In this document: positions 17,445-26,600 of the stretch, piece after piece | Layout of the letters: every line of letters starts with the position of its first letter | How positions within the stretch are numbered: the stretch's first letter is position 1 | NCBI GenBank assembly: GCA_015062545.1 | Contig: SUUL01000003.1 | Span: forward strand, 25,589-89,588 | Reading direction: 5' to 3' | DNA length: 64,000 nucleotides | From: Alphaproteobacteria bacterium | Lineage (GTDB): Bacteria > Pseudomonadota > Alphaproteobacteria > Rs-D84 | Translations under genes and position numbers: made by a program | Notes under the pieces: generated by a model | Databases searched by the model: none | What the model saw: only the letters and a program-made list of their open reading frames with translations | Told to the model about the DNA's origin: nothing

Positions 17445-18584
17445 TTATTCAATCCAAATCTTGGCAGATGTCGTTGACGTTGCAGAACCCGCAGGTACCG
17501 TACCCCACTCTGCAACCCCGGCTGTTGTTGCACTGGCGGACACAACGGTAACAACAGTATTATCACTCTCCTCAGTAGAATCAACAACTAAACCATTTCC
17601 AAACTTTATCTGACTTTCATGAACGGCCACTTTATCTGCCGTACCATCATCAGCACCAACCCCAATCCCAGAAACATAACACACGGTACCATCTTCGCCA
17701 TCACACGAACTATCTAACTGAACAGGCACCCCTTTTACAACGCCATCTGGTTCAATCACAACAAACCCCGAAACATCGGCACCATCTTCTTCATCTGATA
17801 CCACTGCAGGAATCTTATTTTGTTTGCTATTCAACGCACTTGTTACAACCTTGTTCTGAACCGGGTTGGTACTGGTTGTGCTTAGCGCGCTGTCAACCGT
17901 GGTTTCTGGTGCATTAGCACGTGTCAAGGTTACCGCACCATCATCAGTAACAGCTATATCTGTTACAAATTGACCTGTACCAGAATCAGAAATCCGAACC
18001 GCCTTTAGCTTGCCATCTTGATTCGCGGTTACAATGGCATTTGTTACAATACTTCCACCAACTGTATCACAGGTATCATAACCACCTTCGTCTATGTAAC
18101 ATCTTTCGTATCCATTTATTAAGGGTTGCTTTTTATCAAGTTCGTCATTTATATATACGGTTCTTTCATACAACGACATACCGTCCATTGGTGTTTCATC
18201 ATTTATTGAATTTCCGGGAAGGCCTGTAAAACTTACCAAATCTTCTATATTAAAATAAATGTTTCCACCATACATACCTGCCGTGCTTTCCCAATTACCC
18301 ATATTCGCGGGATCTTGAAAATACTCATATGGCAAGACATACTGCAAAGCATCATAAAAAGCACTCATGCTAACTGGTGTGGAATCATATAGTTGGCAAG
18401 TTGCATTGTCTAAGCTATCATAACCCATATCACACGTCTGTACACTGATTATGCCATCAGCAATTTGAACATTATCACCGGCGGTCAAGGCATTTTCATC
18501 CACATATTTTGTTGATGCAATATCGGCGCGGGCCATACCTGTGGCGGCCATAATAATCAATAACGATAACAAAAATTTATTCAT
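17445..18584 (-). CDS. Secreted surface/tail-fibre-like protein (379 aa)
   Basis: The signal peptide (MNKFLLSLLIIMAATGMARA) is followed directly by DIASTKYVDENALTAGDNV. The middle carries a segment VDSALSTTSTNPVQNKVV (near residues 225-245), a motif I know from phage tail-fibre and gut bacterial surface proteins, where it forms trimeric beta-helix or stalk elements. The C-terminal part is Ser/Thr/Val-rich with alternating beta-strand character and ends in SAKIWIE. No enzyme motif is seen. The ATG follows AAAGGG. Upstream lie a long hairpin and a putative structured RNA that could regulate it. A role as a trimeric surface stalk is inference. Confidence 0.65.
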   Translation of the reverse strand: MNKFLLSLLIIMAATGMARADIASTKYVDENALTAGDNVQIADGIISVQTCDMGYDSLDNATCQLYDSTPVSMSAFYDALQYVLPYEYFQDPANMGNWESTAGMYGGNIYFNIEDLVSFTGLPGNSINDETPMDGMSLYERTVYINDELDKKQPLINGYERCYIDEGGYDTCDTVGGSIVTNAIVTANQDGKLKAVRISDSGTGQFVTDIAVTDDGAVTLTRANAPETTVDSALSTTSTNPVQNKVVTSALNSKQNKIPAVVSDEEDGADVSGFVVIEPDGVVKGVPVQLDSSCDGEDGTVCYVSGIGVGADDGTADKVAVHESQIKFGNGLVVDSTEESDNTVVTVVSASATTAGVAEWGTVPAGSATSTTSAKIWIE

Positions 18585-18617
18585 ACCCTTTCCCCCCGAT
18601 TACAGATCCTTGGCGGC

Positions 18618-18666
18618 GACACGGTCAAACAGAGATTTGGGGTTGGTGGTCCCCACAAACCGTGTC
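18618..18666 (-). other. Long hairpin in the leader of the 379-aa gene
   Basis: Perfect arms GACACGGT (18618-18625) and ACCGTGTC (18659-18666) enclose a second stem TTTGGGG/CCCCACAAA (18637-18657). It sits 34 bp before the ATG at 18584 and just beyond the terminator of the upstream RNA. It may modulate read-through translation or mRNA stability. Confidence 0.5.
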
Positions 18667-18682
18667 ACCACATAACAAAAAA

Positions 18683-18912
18683 ACCACTGAAAAATTTCAA
18701 GTGGTCAGGAGGTTGGAAACAATCTCTAAGAATTGTGCCGCTTATTTTGCATATTACCCGCATTATTCGCGAGCCCTCCTGACCAAATATGATCAGGAGT
18801 ATTTATCATCCGAAACACGATATAAAAAATACGCCATACGGCGCGTCCGCTATCGTGCGTGGACGCTTAGAGCCCGGGTTTCCACACCCCATCAACAGAA
18901 TCCCTGTTAACA
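18683..18912 (-). ncRNA. Putative structured RNA 1 with mutually exclusive stems
   Basis: About 230 nt of minus-strand RNA would run from a promoter at 18919-18948 to an intrinsic terminator (ACCACT 18683-18688 with AGTGGT 18700-18705, then a T run). Visible pairings, in plus coordinates: a 5' hairpin 18894-18898/18904-18908; long-range 18878-18884/18714-18720 and 18866-18872/18724-18730; hairpins 18843-18848/18861-18866 and 18776-18782/18793-18799. Segment 18775-18784 can instead pair perfectly with 18703-18712, which overlaps the terminator arm, giving an antiterminator-like choice. It matches none of tmRNA, SRP RNA, RNase P or 6S that I can recognise. It could be an independent RNA or an attenuating leader for 17445-18584. 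Confidence 0.5.
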
Positions 18913-18918
18913 TTAAAT

Positions 18919-18948
18919 ATTATAACATATATTTATATTTTATGGCAA
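18919..18948 (-). promoter_or_regulatory. Promoter of putative RNA 1
   Basis: On the minus strand TTGCCA (18943-18948) and TATAAT (18919-18924) are separated by 18 nt. The predicted start is near 18912. Confidence 0.6.
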
Positions 18949-18969
18949 GAAAAATAATACTTACACAAA

Positions 18970-18994
18970 AAATCCAGCACCCTGGCTGGATTCC
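18970..18994 (-). terminator. Terminator of the cysteine-repeat protein gene
   Basis: AATCCAGC (18971-18978) and GCTGGATT (18985-18992) are perfect arms, with a T run on the minus strand immediately after the stop at 18996. Confidence 0.85.
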
Positions 18995-18995
18995 T

Positions 18996-21900
18996 TTACC
19001 ACTGCAGATAACCATCTTTGCAATAATGTTCACACTTATTCGTATTCTTATTCCACACATGCCATCCTGTTTCATCTTCGCCCTGACAAATTAATTCACA
19101 CTCGCCACCAATCGGGGCAAAGATTTCCCCATGATACATACAGGTTGCAATTTCACATTCATGAACATAAGTACTGACCACACGTTCACCATTTGCGCCA
19201 TACATATTTCTACATTCCACACACTGATTGTTGGTGTTCAAAACATTTCCCTGCATCGGATCAGATGTATATCCCGGATCGCATTTTGTTGGAACACATT
19301 CACCCCATTTAGACAAATTATGATTCCATTCACGTTCCCCAACACCGTGCGCCAATTCGCATGGTGCAATATCCAGCAGACACATATTTGCTTCCACGTG
19401 ATATCCGCTTTCACATTCTTTAACGATACATTCTGCAAACAAACCCGACATTTTGTCCCAATGACGTTCTGCCAACACTGCATGTGGCGCGAAACACCGT
19501 TCCCCAGTATCAGGATAAGGAAATTCACACGCCGTATGATTATCAACAGCAATCTTGCCTTCACCACATTCCTTACATATCGTCATACCATCTGTGGAAT
19601 AAGTATTACCTGTACATTCGGTCACAGTACCATCACCCGGACACGCATACCCCGCAGGACACGATTCACATGCCGTATGGTTATCAACAGCAATCTTGCC
19701 TTCGCCACATTCCTCGCATGTCGTCATACCATCTGTGGAATAAGTATTACCTGTACATTCGGTCACAGTGCCATCATCAGAACACGCATACCCCGCAGGA
19801 CACGATTCACACGCCGTATGATTATCCACCGATACCGTACCAACCGGACATTCCGAACATGTCATCATACCATCTGTGGAATAAGTATTACCTGTACATT
19901 CGGTCACACTGCCATCATCAGAACATTCATAACCTGCGGGACATGGTTTACACTCATTACCCGACAGATATTCACCAGATTCACAAACTATCTGTTCACA
20001 TGCCGTATGATTACCGTTCGGCTTGGTGCCAACCGGACATTCCGAACATTCTGTTGAACCCGCAACGGCATAAGTATTACCTGTACATTCGGTCACAGTG
20101 CCATCACCCGGGCACGCATACCCCGCAGGACACGATTCGCACGCCGTATGATTATCCACCGATACCGTACCAACCGGACATTCCGAACATGTCATCATAC
20201 CATCTGTGGAATAAGTATTACCTGTACATTCGGTCACAGTACCGTCACCCGGGCAGGCATACCCCGCAGGACATTCAACACACTCATTACCCAACAGATA
20301 TTTACCAGATTCACAAACTATATTTTCACATGCCGTATGGTCACTGTTGGGCTTGGTACCTGTGGCACATTCCGAACATTCTGTTGACCCCGCAACGGCA
20401 TAAGTATTACCTGTACATTCGGTCACAGTGCCATCACCAGAACACGCAGAACCCGCAGGACATGGTTTACACTCATTACCAAACAGATATTCACCAGATT
20501 TACAAACTATCTGTTCACATGCCGTATGACCAACATTCGGCTTGGTACCTGTTGGACATTCCGAACACTCTGTTGAACCCGCAACGGCATAAGTATTACC
20601 TGTACATTCGGTCACAGTACCATCACCCGGACACGCATACCCCGCAGAACATGGTTTACATGATGCCTCCGATGCTGTAGTATATATATATTCCCCCTCA
20701 AGACATTCTAATTTTACACAACCACCATCTTCGCCTTCGACATACCCATTGCCAGCATCACACACACATCCATACTTATTGTTAATAACCATATTTTCGC
20801 CCGGACATTCCGTTTTACACGCATATGGTTTATTGCTGTTAACCCCGTTATTATAAGATCCATCTGGACATGGCGTACAAACCACATCATTAATCCATGT
20901 CTGCAATTCATCTGGTGAAACACCTTGATTGGTCGTTGCAAATGATTTTTCAAATTCTGCCACCTTATCTGGCGCAACACCCGTGGCACCCAAACACACC
21001 AGTGAATTAGGATCATCAGAATGCCAGGACAGATACCCCCCATCTTGCGAAGAATATTTCAACATCAAATCACCCATATAATTAGTAAAAAACGTTTCGC
21101 CATCCTTTGGAATTCCTACATGGCCATAAGCGGCATAATACATACACGTATCTTTACTAGTTTGGTTGAAATCACACGCTTTTTGACATTCCGCAACAGC
21201 TGCCGAATCCACCAAGGATAAACAATTATATTCACACTCTGTGGTAGGCATTAGTCCAGAAAGCTTTTCCCCCCCCATCGTAACGGCGGGACATTCCTTG
21301 CACAAATACGATGTGTCATCTGAATATGTACCCATCACACAAGAACCACACGCACTATGAACTACATCAAATGTAAAACTATTCAACCCCTGCGAATCTT
21401 TAAAATATCCATTAAACGCTTCATAAATATCGTCATAACCAAGATAGCTCAATCCGTACCCCACCGCGCAACTTAAATCATCAATAGATTCCGCATTACA
21501 CAGATAATCACCCGCATCATTCGAATATTCACAGGATACATTTTTTAATACGCCCCAACCTTCGGTATTATCCTTTATTGTGGTTGTAAATGCACATTTG
21601 TTCCCAACCCATTTGGTATCTTGTAATTCTGATAAATAATCAAAGTAAATCAATTCTGGACATGCTTCACATGTATATCCACTACCATCCGAAAATGTCT
21701 TATCTGAACACGTCTGACACACATTTGCCATTTTTGTTGCCAAATCAATCGCATGCTGATTGTTATCGGTCAAACCCGTAACATCTGTCGCGGTCGCACC
21801 CGTCCCAGCTGCACATGTCAAACCATCAACCGATTCGGCTTTACAGAAATACAAAGCATCTGCATCATCATATTCACAGGATACATTTTTTAACGTGGCA

Positions 21901-22082
21901 TTTCCCAATGTAATCGTTGCCGTAAAGTCACATGAATTTTCATCAGGCGCGATCTTATCAGTCACCGTAACATCGTGATTTCCCCAATTAACAGCCGGGC
22001 AATCTGCGGCAAATGCATTTGCCCCAGTTAACACAACAAACAGTGCCACAAAAAGCCTCAGAAATCTGTGCCTTTTTCCCAT
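18996..22082 (-). CDS. Large secreted cysteine-rich repeat protein (about 1,028 aa)
   Basis: The signal peptide ends at NAFAA. The mature protein holds well over 80 cysteines. An N-terminal region of irregular Cys modules is followed by seven copies of a unit containing TECTGNTY, alternating a short form (CPAGYACPGDGT then NHTACES) and a longer one with IVCESGEYLSGNEC. The pattern resembles EGF/TNFR or ephrin-receptor-like (GCC2/GCC3) cysteine repeats known from eukaryotic receptors and some bacterial surface proteins. An adhesive or structural surface role is inference. I prefer the second ATG (22082), which has AAGAG 9 nt upstream, over the ATG at 22091, which directly abuts it. There is no transmembrane anchor or beta-barrel, so how it is held at the surface is unclear. 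Confidence 0.72.
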   Translation of the reverse strand: MGKRHRFLRLFVALFVVLTGANAFAADCPAVNWGNHDVTVTDKIAPDENSCDFTATITLGNATLKNVSCEYDDADALYFCKAESVDGLTCAAGTGATATDVTGLTDNNQHAIDLATKMANVCQTCSDKTFSDGSGYTCEACPELIYFDYLSELQDTKWVGNKCAFTTTIKDNTEGWGVLKNVSCEYSNDAGDYLCNAESIDDLSCAVGYGLSYLGYDDIYEAFNGYFKDSQGLNSFTFDVVHSACGSCVMGTYSDDTSYLCKECPAVTMGGEKLSGLMPTTECEYNCLSLVDSAAVAECQKACDFNQTSKDTCMYYAAYGHVGIPKDGETFFTNYMGDLMLKYSSQDGGYLSWHSDDPNSLVCLGATGVAPDKVAEFEKSFATTNQGVSPDELQTWINDVVCTPCPDGSYNNGVNSNKPYACKTECPGENMVINNKYGCVCDAGNGYVEGEDGGCVKLECLEGEYIYTTASEASCKPCSAGYACPGDGTVTECTGNTYAVAGSTECSECPTGTKPNVGHTACEQIVCKSGEYLFGNECKPCPAGSACSGDGTVTECTGNTYAVAGSTECSECATGTKPNSDHTACENIVCESGKYLLGNECVECPAGYACPGDGTVTECTGNTYSTDGMMTCSECPVGTVSVDNHTACESCPAGYACPGDGTVTECTGNTYAVAGSTECSECPVGTKPNGNHTACEQIVCESGEYLSGNECKPCPAGYECSDDGSVTECTGNTYSTDGMMTCSECPVGTVSVDNHTACESCPAGYACSDDGTVTECTGNTYSTDGMTTCEECGEGKIAVDNHTACESCPAGYACPGDGTVTECTGNTYSTDGMTICKECGEGKIAVDNHTACEFPYPDTGERCFAPHAVLAERHWDKMSGLFAECIVKECESGYHVEANMCLLDIAPCELAHGVGEREWNHNLSKWGECVPTKCDPGYTSDPMQGNVLNTNNQCVECRNMYGANGERVVSTYVHECEIATCMYHGEIFAPIGGECELICQGEDETGWHVWNKNTNKCEHYCKDGYLQW
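19520..20660 (-). repeat. Near-identical tandem coding repeats in the cysteine-rich gene
   Basis: Seven units carry almost identical DNA around the TECTGNTY codons (plus-strand phrase taagtattacctgtacattc). Conservation extends to third codon positions, indicating recent duplication or gene conversion. Confidence 0.85.
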
Positions 22083-22153
22083 ACTTCCCATCTCTTAGAA
22101 ATAATGATATAAAAATTCCGCACACCTGTACAAGCAAAAAAAGAAAATCATGT

Positions 22154-22180
22154 AAAAACCCGCCATACGGCGGGTTTGTC
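22154..22180 (-). terminator. Terminator of the Pmp-type autotransporter
   Basis: AAACCCGCC (22156-22164) and GGCGGGTTT (22169-22177) with an ATAC loop form a strong stem. On the minus strand it follows the stop at 22196, with a short T run. Confidence 0.8.
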
Positions 22181-22195
22181 TTGTCTGCACCATGT

Positions 22196-25100
22196 TTAGA
22201 ATTTGGCACGCAATTTGAACATACCTGTTTGAGATGTATAATCTTCGTGTAAATCCAAATCATACATTACAGATAATTCAACGCCCTTGTAATTGGCTGT
22301 TAACCCAATTCCAAATTCACCACCCAGACGACTCAAGCGTTCACCACCAACCTGATATGATGCGCCACCTGGCATCATAACTGTTGATACGCTTTCATCA
22401 CTCAACAGGTCATACGTAACCGCCGCATGCAGTGTTGGTTGTAACTGTAATGCCCAATCATTCTGAATCGCAAAGGCATAGTTAACACCCGCCACACCCG
22501 TCAAGAAATCTGTATCCATCGCCTTGACATCATGCAAACCATTGTTATAACCGTCCTGTGCGATATGCAGGTAACGTACCCCCATATCTGTTGTGATACC
22601 TGTTCCAAACGCATAACCTGTCATAACCTGTGCGCCATACGAATCAACATCGTATGAATTTGACACTGGCACACCAAATACAGTTGTCGCTTCGGTATAT
22701 TCAGACATGCCGTATGTCAATGTACCGTTCACGAACCATTTGTTTGGCATATACTGGCCATACAGGAACAATGTTTTGCTGTCAATATCTGTATGACGTG
22801 CATTTGCATGTACATCAGAACTGTTGATTGCCAACCCACCACCAAGTGTATATTTATTGTCAATCAATGTATCTGCCCCCAATGCCATACCGCGTGTATA
22901 TCCATGGAATTGGTCTGCATACTTTGACTTATTAAACAATCCCTGAATCCAGAAACCATTTTCTTGACTGCGCACATCGCCACCAGAACGCCCCACTGCC
23001 GGCATTGGTGCGGACATACGTCCAGATGCCAATGACAAGACCTGATTCTGAACAGAAGTCGCCGCGGCCTGTGCCACAGGTTTATCTGTTGGGTTCAACT
23101 TGGACGTTTCACGTTCCACCAACGCAACATCACCAGAATTCAACGCCTGTTGTGCCGCCAAAGAAACTTGGTGCAACTGAACATTACCGGAATTTGCCAA
23201 TCCCGACACAACACCCGATGCCTGTTCTGAAAGTCCCGTTTCCTGTGCAATGGATGCAACATCTTTGGTTGTAATCACAATGCCATTTTCTGTAACATCG
23301 GCAACTTCGTATATCTTGCCCACAGATATCTGTTCTGCTTTTACGATTGCACCGTTCAAGATATTATAAGTACCTACTGCGCCAACATTGATTGTAAACA
23401 ACGCGTCATCACCAACGTTTACATCACCAATAAAGTGACCATATCCATTACCACGCTGATTATTCAACACAGACAGTGTTACATTCCCCTGAATATCAAT
23501 GAAATTCTGACGAATTGTCGTTGTTCCGATATTCAGCTTTGCCCCCTGCGCCAATGTCAAGGTTCCTGTACCGGTCACGCCACCACCCAATGTTGTTTCG
23601 CCGCCTGCGATATTCAATGTTCCCAAATTATGAATATCATTCAAGCCACGATATTTTCCAGCATAGTTATCAGTAAATTCATTTATACCTGATAACACCA
23701 CTGTACCACCAGCGCCATTATAAATCGCACCGCCTTGGCTGCTTGCACCGTTACCACCAAAGGTCACATTATTCAAACGAATTGTCGCATAATTTTCGCC
23801 ACGATCCCCCAGTCCTTCGTTATAAATCGCGCCACCTTCATTTGCTTCATTTGCAAAGAATTTTGTATCTGTTACATAGGCATGATCAACAACTTCTTGG
23901 CTGTTATAGAATGCGGTATAAATCGCACCACCCTTGGTTGCTGCAACATTCTCGCGGAAAGTACTGTTTTTAATATCTAACTTTGCCGCAGAATTGTCAC
24001 CTTTGTCCGGACTACGCGTTGCAATCGCACCACCAACACCAGCGGATTTATTAGATATAAACATGCCATTATCCAGTACTGCCTGCGCTTCGGAACCAAA
24101 GAACAACGCACCTGCACCATCATTAAAGTTTTCAAACTCACCTGTGGTATAATTATTCTCAAACAACAAATTGGTCAATGTTGTATTTTTACCAAAGATA
24201 CCCAGCGCACCAATATCCGATGCCCAGTTCCCTTCAAATTCAACATTTTCAATATTTGTGGTCAATGCATGTTTGGACACATAAACCGCACCACCTGTCA
24301 ATGCATGATTTTCAGAAAATTCTGCATATTCATCCGATGCCCCACTGATATCAACCAGATCACCGCGCGCAAAGATTGCACCACCATAGCCATAGTCGCC
24401 ATCAGCATTTGCAGTTGCATAGTTTTTACTAAAATCGGTACCGCTGATTTTCAACGTCCCATCAGACCAAATGGCACCACCATCACCATTTCCACCAACA
24501 ATATAGTTGTTTTCAAATTCACCACCGTTAATTGTCAGTGTACCAGTATTATAGATTGCACCACCCTCACTGGCGAAATTGTTTTCAAATTCCGCACCAT
24601 TAATGGTCATAACACCGCCATGTCCATGTGTATCATGACGACCATCGTTATAAATCGCGCCACCCTGATTTCCGGCCCTGTTACCATCAAAGATACCCGC
24701 AACGGTTACACCGCGACCATTACCCGATTCGTTATCGCTATAGAACGTGTTATAAATCGCACCACCGTTATTTTCTGCAAAATTGTTTTCAAAAGTTGCA
24801 GCAATATCTAACTTCGCCAAATTAGAGTTAAAGGCCCCATTAGACGTGTTTTGTGCCAAACGTGTACCAATCGCACCACCATTATGTCCAGATTTGTTAT
24901 TTCTGAATGTTGCTTCAGATATTGATGTAATGGCCGTATCAGATCTGGCCCCCAATGCCAATGCACCGCCCCCTATTGGGTCATTATTTGTTGGGATTTT
25001 AACAGTATATTCACCCTTGTCATCTTTGGAATACATTGCTGTATTATCTTCGAATAAACCACCAACAATTTCCAAAGATTTAAATGCAGAAACCGCACCA

Positions 25101-26197
25101 CCATCTTCGGCATGATTATTTTTGAATGTACCGTTGTTAATCTGTAACAAACCGGTTGAATCTTTGGAACCGCCAATCGCACCACCAGATGTCGCGGCAT
25201 TATCAACAAAGGTAGAATCTGTAATTGTTGTTGTACCAACTGTCCATATTGCGCCACCAAATCCACCATCATGGGTTTCGTTACCTTGGAATATTGCGCC
25301 CTTGACTTTCAATTCGCCATTTGCGGCAACATTTATTGCACCACCATCTTTATTACCCTTGATAATATTATCCATAAAGATAACAGAATCCGATTCGGTC
25401 AAGTCTAACTCTGCATCTGACCCAACCAGAATACGAGAATTATCTTTTACCAAGAAAGCATCTGCATCAATTTTAGATTTTCCATCAGACGCATTATGAA
25501 TACCATTCAAGATATTTGCAGGAACCTTATTATTTACTACATTAAGTGTGGTATCAGACAACAACACATTCTTGGCTGTCAGTTTTGTTCCATCCAACGT
25601 CAAATCAACATGGTTTGTTGCCAACATACCTGCTGTCTTGGTTGCATCACGTTGCGCAAATAAATACAGCCCATACACCATATTTGGCGCTTCTTGTAAA
25701 ATCTCTGGTCCCCAACCGTTTTTAGCAAGAATATCCACTACTTCATCATTCCATACAATACCTTTTTCTTTTGCGATATCAATATCGGCATAAGAAACTT
25801 CGCCATCTGCCAAATCTGTATTTGCCCAGTTTGATTCACCAGCCTTTCCCGGGGTTTGCCAGTTATAGGCGAATGCTTCATCGTCCTGCAATTCACGCAA
25901 AGTCATATTCACAGGTCCAACATAAACATTTGGACGTTCATCTGCCGTGCCAGACAGGTTTACAGAACGACCCACAACATTATAATTTGGGAAATCGTTT
26001 CCACGTTTATCCCCCACCACAGAAACACGACCACCAATTGCAGAATTGTTCGCTGTTTCATACCCCAGATTCAGGTCACCAAAAACCCACGCATTTCCGG
26101 ATGTATTTGGCAAATCTGCCATTGCCGGCATAATCGCCAAAGCTGGCAAAATACTGCAGACTTTCATCAGGTCTGCCAAATGTTTAATATTGGACAT
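22196..26197 (-). CDS. Pmp-type autotransporter adhesin (1,333 aa)
   Basis: An autotransporter: the C-terminal beta-barrel inserts in the outer membrane and the passenger is exposed. The signal peptide ends near MPAMADLP. The passenger (about residues 250-870) is a beta-helix made of many copies of GGAIYN/GGAI(G/W/F) followed by F-x-x-N, the repeat pair typical of chlamydial polymorphic membrane proteins and related gut adhesins. A linker follows, then an autotransporter beta-domain (about 1055-1333) ending in MFKLRAKF with the terminal Phe expected for Bam recognition. The start at 26197 is 7 nt from AAAGGAG; an ATG at 26203 touches the GGAG. It is monocistronic, with its own terminator. Adhesion is inferred from the family. 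Confidence 0.88.
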   Translation of the reverse strand: MSNIKHLADLMKVCSILPALAIMPAMADLPNTSGNAWVFGDLNLGYETANNSAIGGRVSVVGDKRGNDFPNYNVVGRSVNLSGTADERPNVYVGPVNMTLRELQDDEAFAYNWQTPGKAGESNWANTDLADGEVSYADIDIAKEKGIVWNDEVVDILAKNGWGPEILQEAPNMVYGLYLFAQRDATKTAGMLATNHVDLTLDGTKLTAKNVLLSDTTLNVVNNKVPANILNGIHNASDGKSKIDADAFLVKDNSRILVGSDAELDLTESDSVIFMDNIIKGNKDGGAINVAANGELKVKGAIFQGNETHDGGFGGAIWTVGTTTITDSTFVDNAATSGGAIGGSKDSTGLLQINNGTFKNNHAEDGGAVSAFKSLEIVGGLFEDNTAMYSKDDKGEYTVKIPTNNDPIGGGALALGARSDTAITSISEATFRNNKSGHNGGAIGTRLAQNTSNGAFNSNLAKLDIAATFENNFAENNGGAIYNTFYSDNESGNGRGVTVAGIFDGNRAGNQGGAIYNDGRHDTHGHGGVMTINGAEFENNFASEGGAIYNTGTLTINGGEFENNYIVGGNGDGGAIWSDGTLKISGTDFSKNYATANADGDYGYGGAIFARGDLVDISGASDEYAEFSENHALTGGAVYVSKHALTTNIENVEFEGNWASDIGALGIFGKNTTLTNLLFENNYTTGEFENFNDGAGALFFGSEAQAVLDNGMFISNKSAGVGGAIATRSPDKGDNSAAKLDIKNSTFRENVAATKGGAIYTAFYNSQEVVDHAYVTDTKFFANEANEGGAIYNEGLGDRGENYATIRLNNVTFGGNGASSQGGAIYNGAGGTVVLSGINEFTDNYAGKYRGLNDIHNLGTLNIAGGETTLGGGVTGTGTLTLAQGAKLNIGTTTIRQNFIDIQGNVTLSVLNNQRGNGYGHFIGDVNVGDDALFTINVGAVGTYNILNGAIVKAEQISVGKIYEVADVTENGIVITTKDVASIAQETGLSEQASGVVSGLANSGNVQLHQVSLAAQQALNSGDVALVERETSKLNPTDKPVAQAAATSVQNQVLSLASGRMSAPMPAVGRSGGDVRSQENGFWIQGLFNKSKYADQFHGYTRGMALGADTLIDNKYTLGGGLAINSSDVHANARHTDIDSKTLFLYGQYMPNKWFVNGTLTYGMSEYTEATTVFGVPVSNSYDVDSYGAQVMTGYAFGTGITTDMGVRYLHIAQDGYNNGLHDVKAMDTDFLTGVAGVNYAFAIQNDWALQLQPTLHAAVTYDLLSDESVSTVMMPGGASYQVGGERLSRLGGEFGIGLTANYKGVELSVMYDLDLHEDYTSQTGMFKLRAKF

Positions 26198-26284
26198 GGA
26201 CATCTCCTTTCTAAGATTAATTCCTAAACTTATTCGTAGCACATAAATTTTAATAATCAATAAATTTTATTAAGTATTAAAAAA

Positions 26285-26525
26285 GTGCCGCCAAAGAATT
26301 TGGCGGTCGGGTGGGTTAAGAAAATCATAAACTAGAATGACCCCGCCAGCCTTTGGACAACGCCTGTTTTATAACTGACAGCCCCCCGACCATGCGGGGT
26401 TCACGATATAATAAAAGGCACCGAACGTGCCGCATATCATATCTGCGGATATTGCATGTGCACCGCACACACTAACTAGTTTATGGACTTTCTTAAGGTC
26501 CCGAATCCAAATCCCTTTGGGTTCA
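26285..26525 (-). ncRNA. Putative structured RNA 2
   Basis: This gene-free stretch has RNA-gene architecture on the minus strand: a promoter at 26532-26559 and a strong intrinsic terminator (CCGCCAAA 26288-26295 with TTTGGCGG 26299-26306, then a T run). Two perfect long-range pairings close the molecule: 26489-26496 with 26316-26323 (8 bp) and 26476-26485 with 26326-26335 (10 bp). Inside are 26340-26346/26394-26400 (7 bp), 26417-26421/26427-26431 and a CTGT/ACAG hairpin at 26364-26381. The result is a multibranched RNA of about 240 nt. I cannot match it to tmRNA, RNase P, SRP or 6S RNA. It ends about 90 bp before the autotransporter start, so a leader role is also possible. Confidence 0.5.
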
Positions 26526-26531
26526 AAAACA

Positions 26532-26559
26532 ATGATAAATTTATGCAATAAAAAGTCAA
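26532..26559 (-). promoter_or_regulatory. Promoter of putative RNA 2
   Basis: On the minus strand TTGACT (26554-26559) and TATCAT (26532-26537) are 16 nt apart. The predicted start is near 26525. Confidence 0.55.
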
Positions 26560-26570
26560 TAAGTTTTTAC

Positions 26571-26600
26571 AAAAAAAATCCCCATCACGGGGATTTTTTT
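26571..26600 (-). terminator. Terminator of the YgiW-like gene
   Basis: AATCCCC (26577-26583) and GGGGATT (26589-26595) with a 5-nt loop and T/A runs on both sides lie directly after the stop at 26599. Confidence 0.85.

Noticed and set aside
18662..18910. 82-aa plus-strand frame in the gap at 18.7 kb
   Set aside because: Coincides with the structured minus-strand RNA; promoter, terminator and stems fit RNA on the minus strand better.
18683..18912. tmRNA, 6S, SRP RNA or RNase P for putative RNA 1
   Set aside because: No tag frame, no GGAAG SRP loop, too short and without the conserved RNase P blocks, and multibranched rather than rod-shaped.
19484..20680. Long plus-strand open frame opposite the cysteine-repeat gene
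   Set aside because: It is an antisense shadow created by the repetitive coding sequence; no signal peptide, ribosome site or promoter, and composition is His/Tyr-rich noise.
26285..26525. 6S RNA for putative RNA 2
   Set aside because: The closing stem fits, but the inner part is multibranched with a 7-bp internal helix instead of one long rod with a central bubble.
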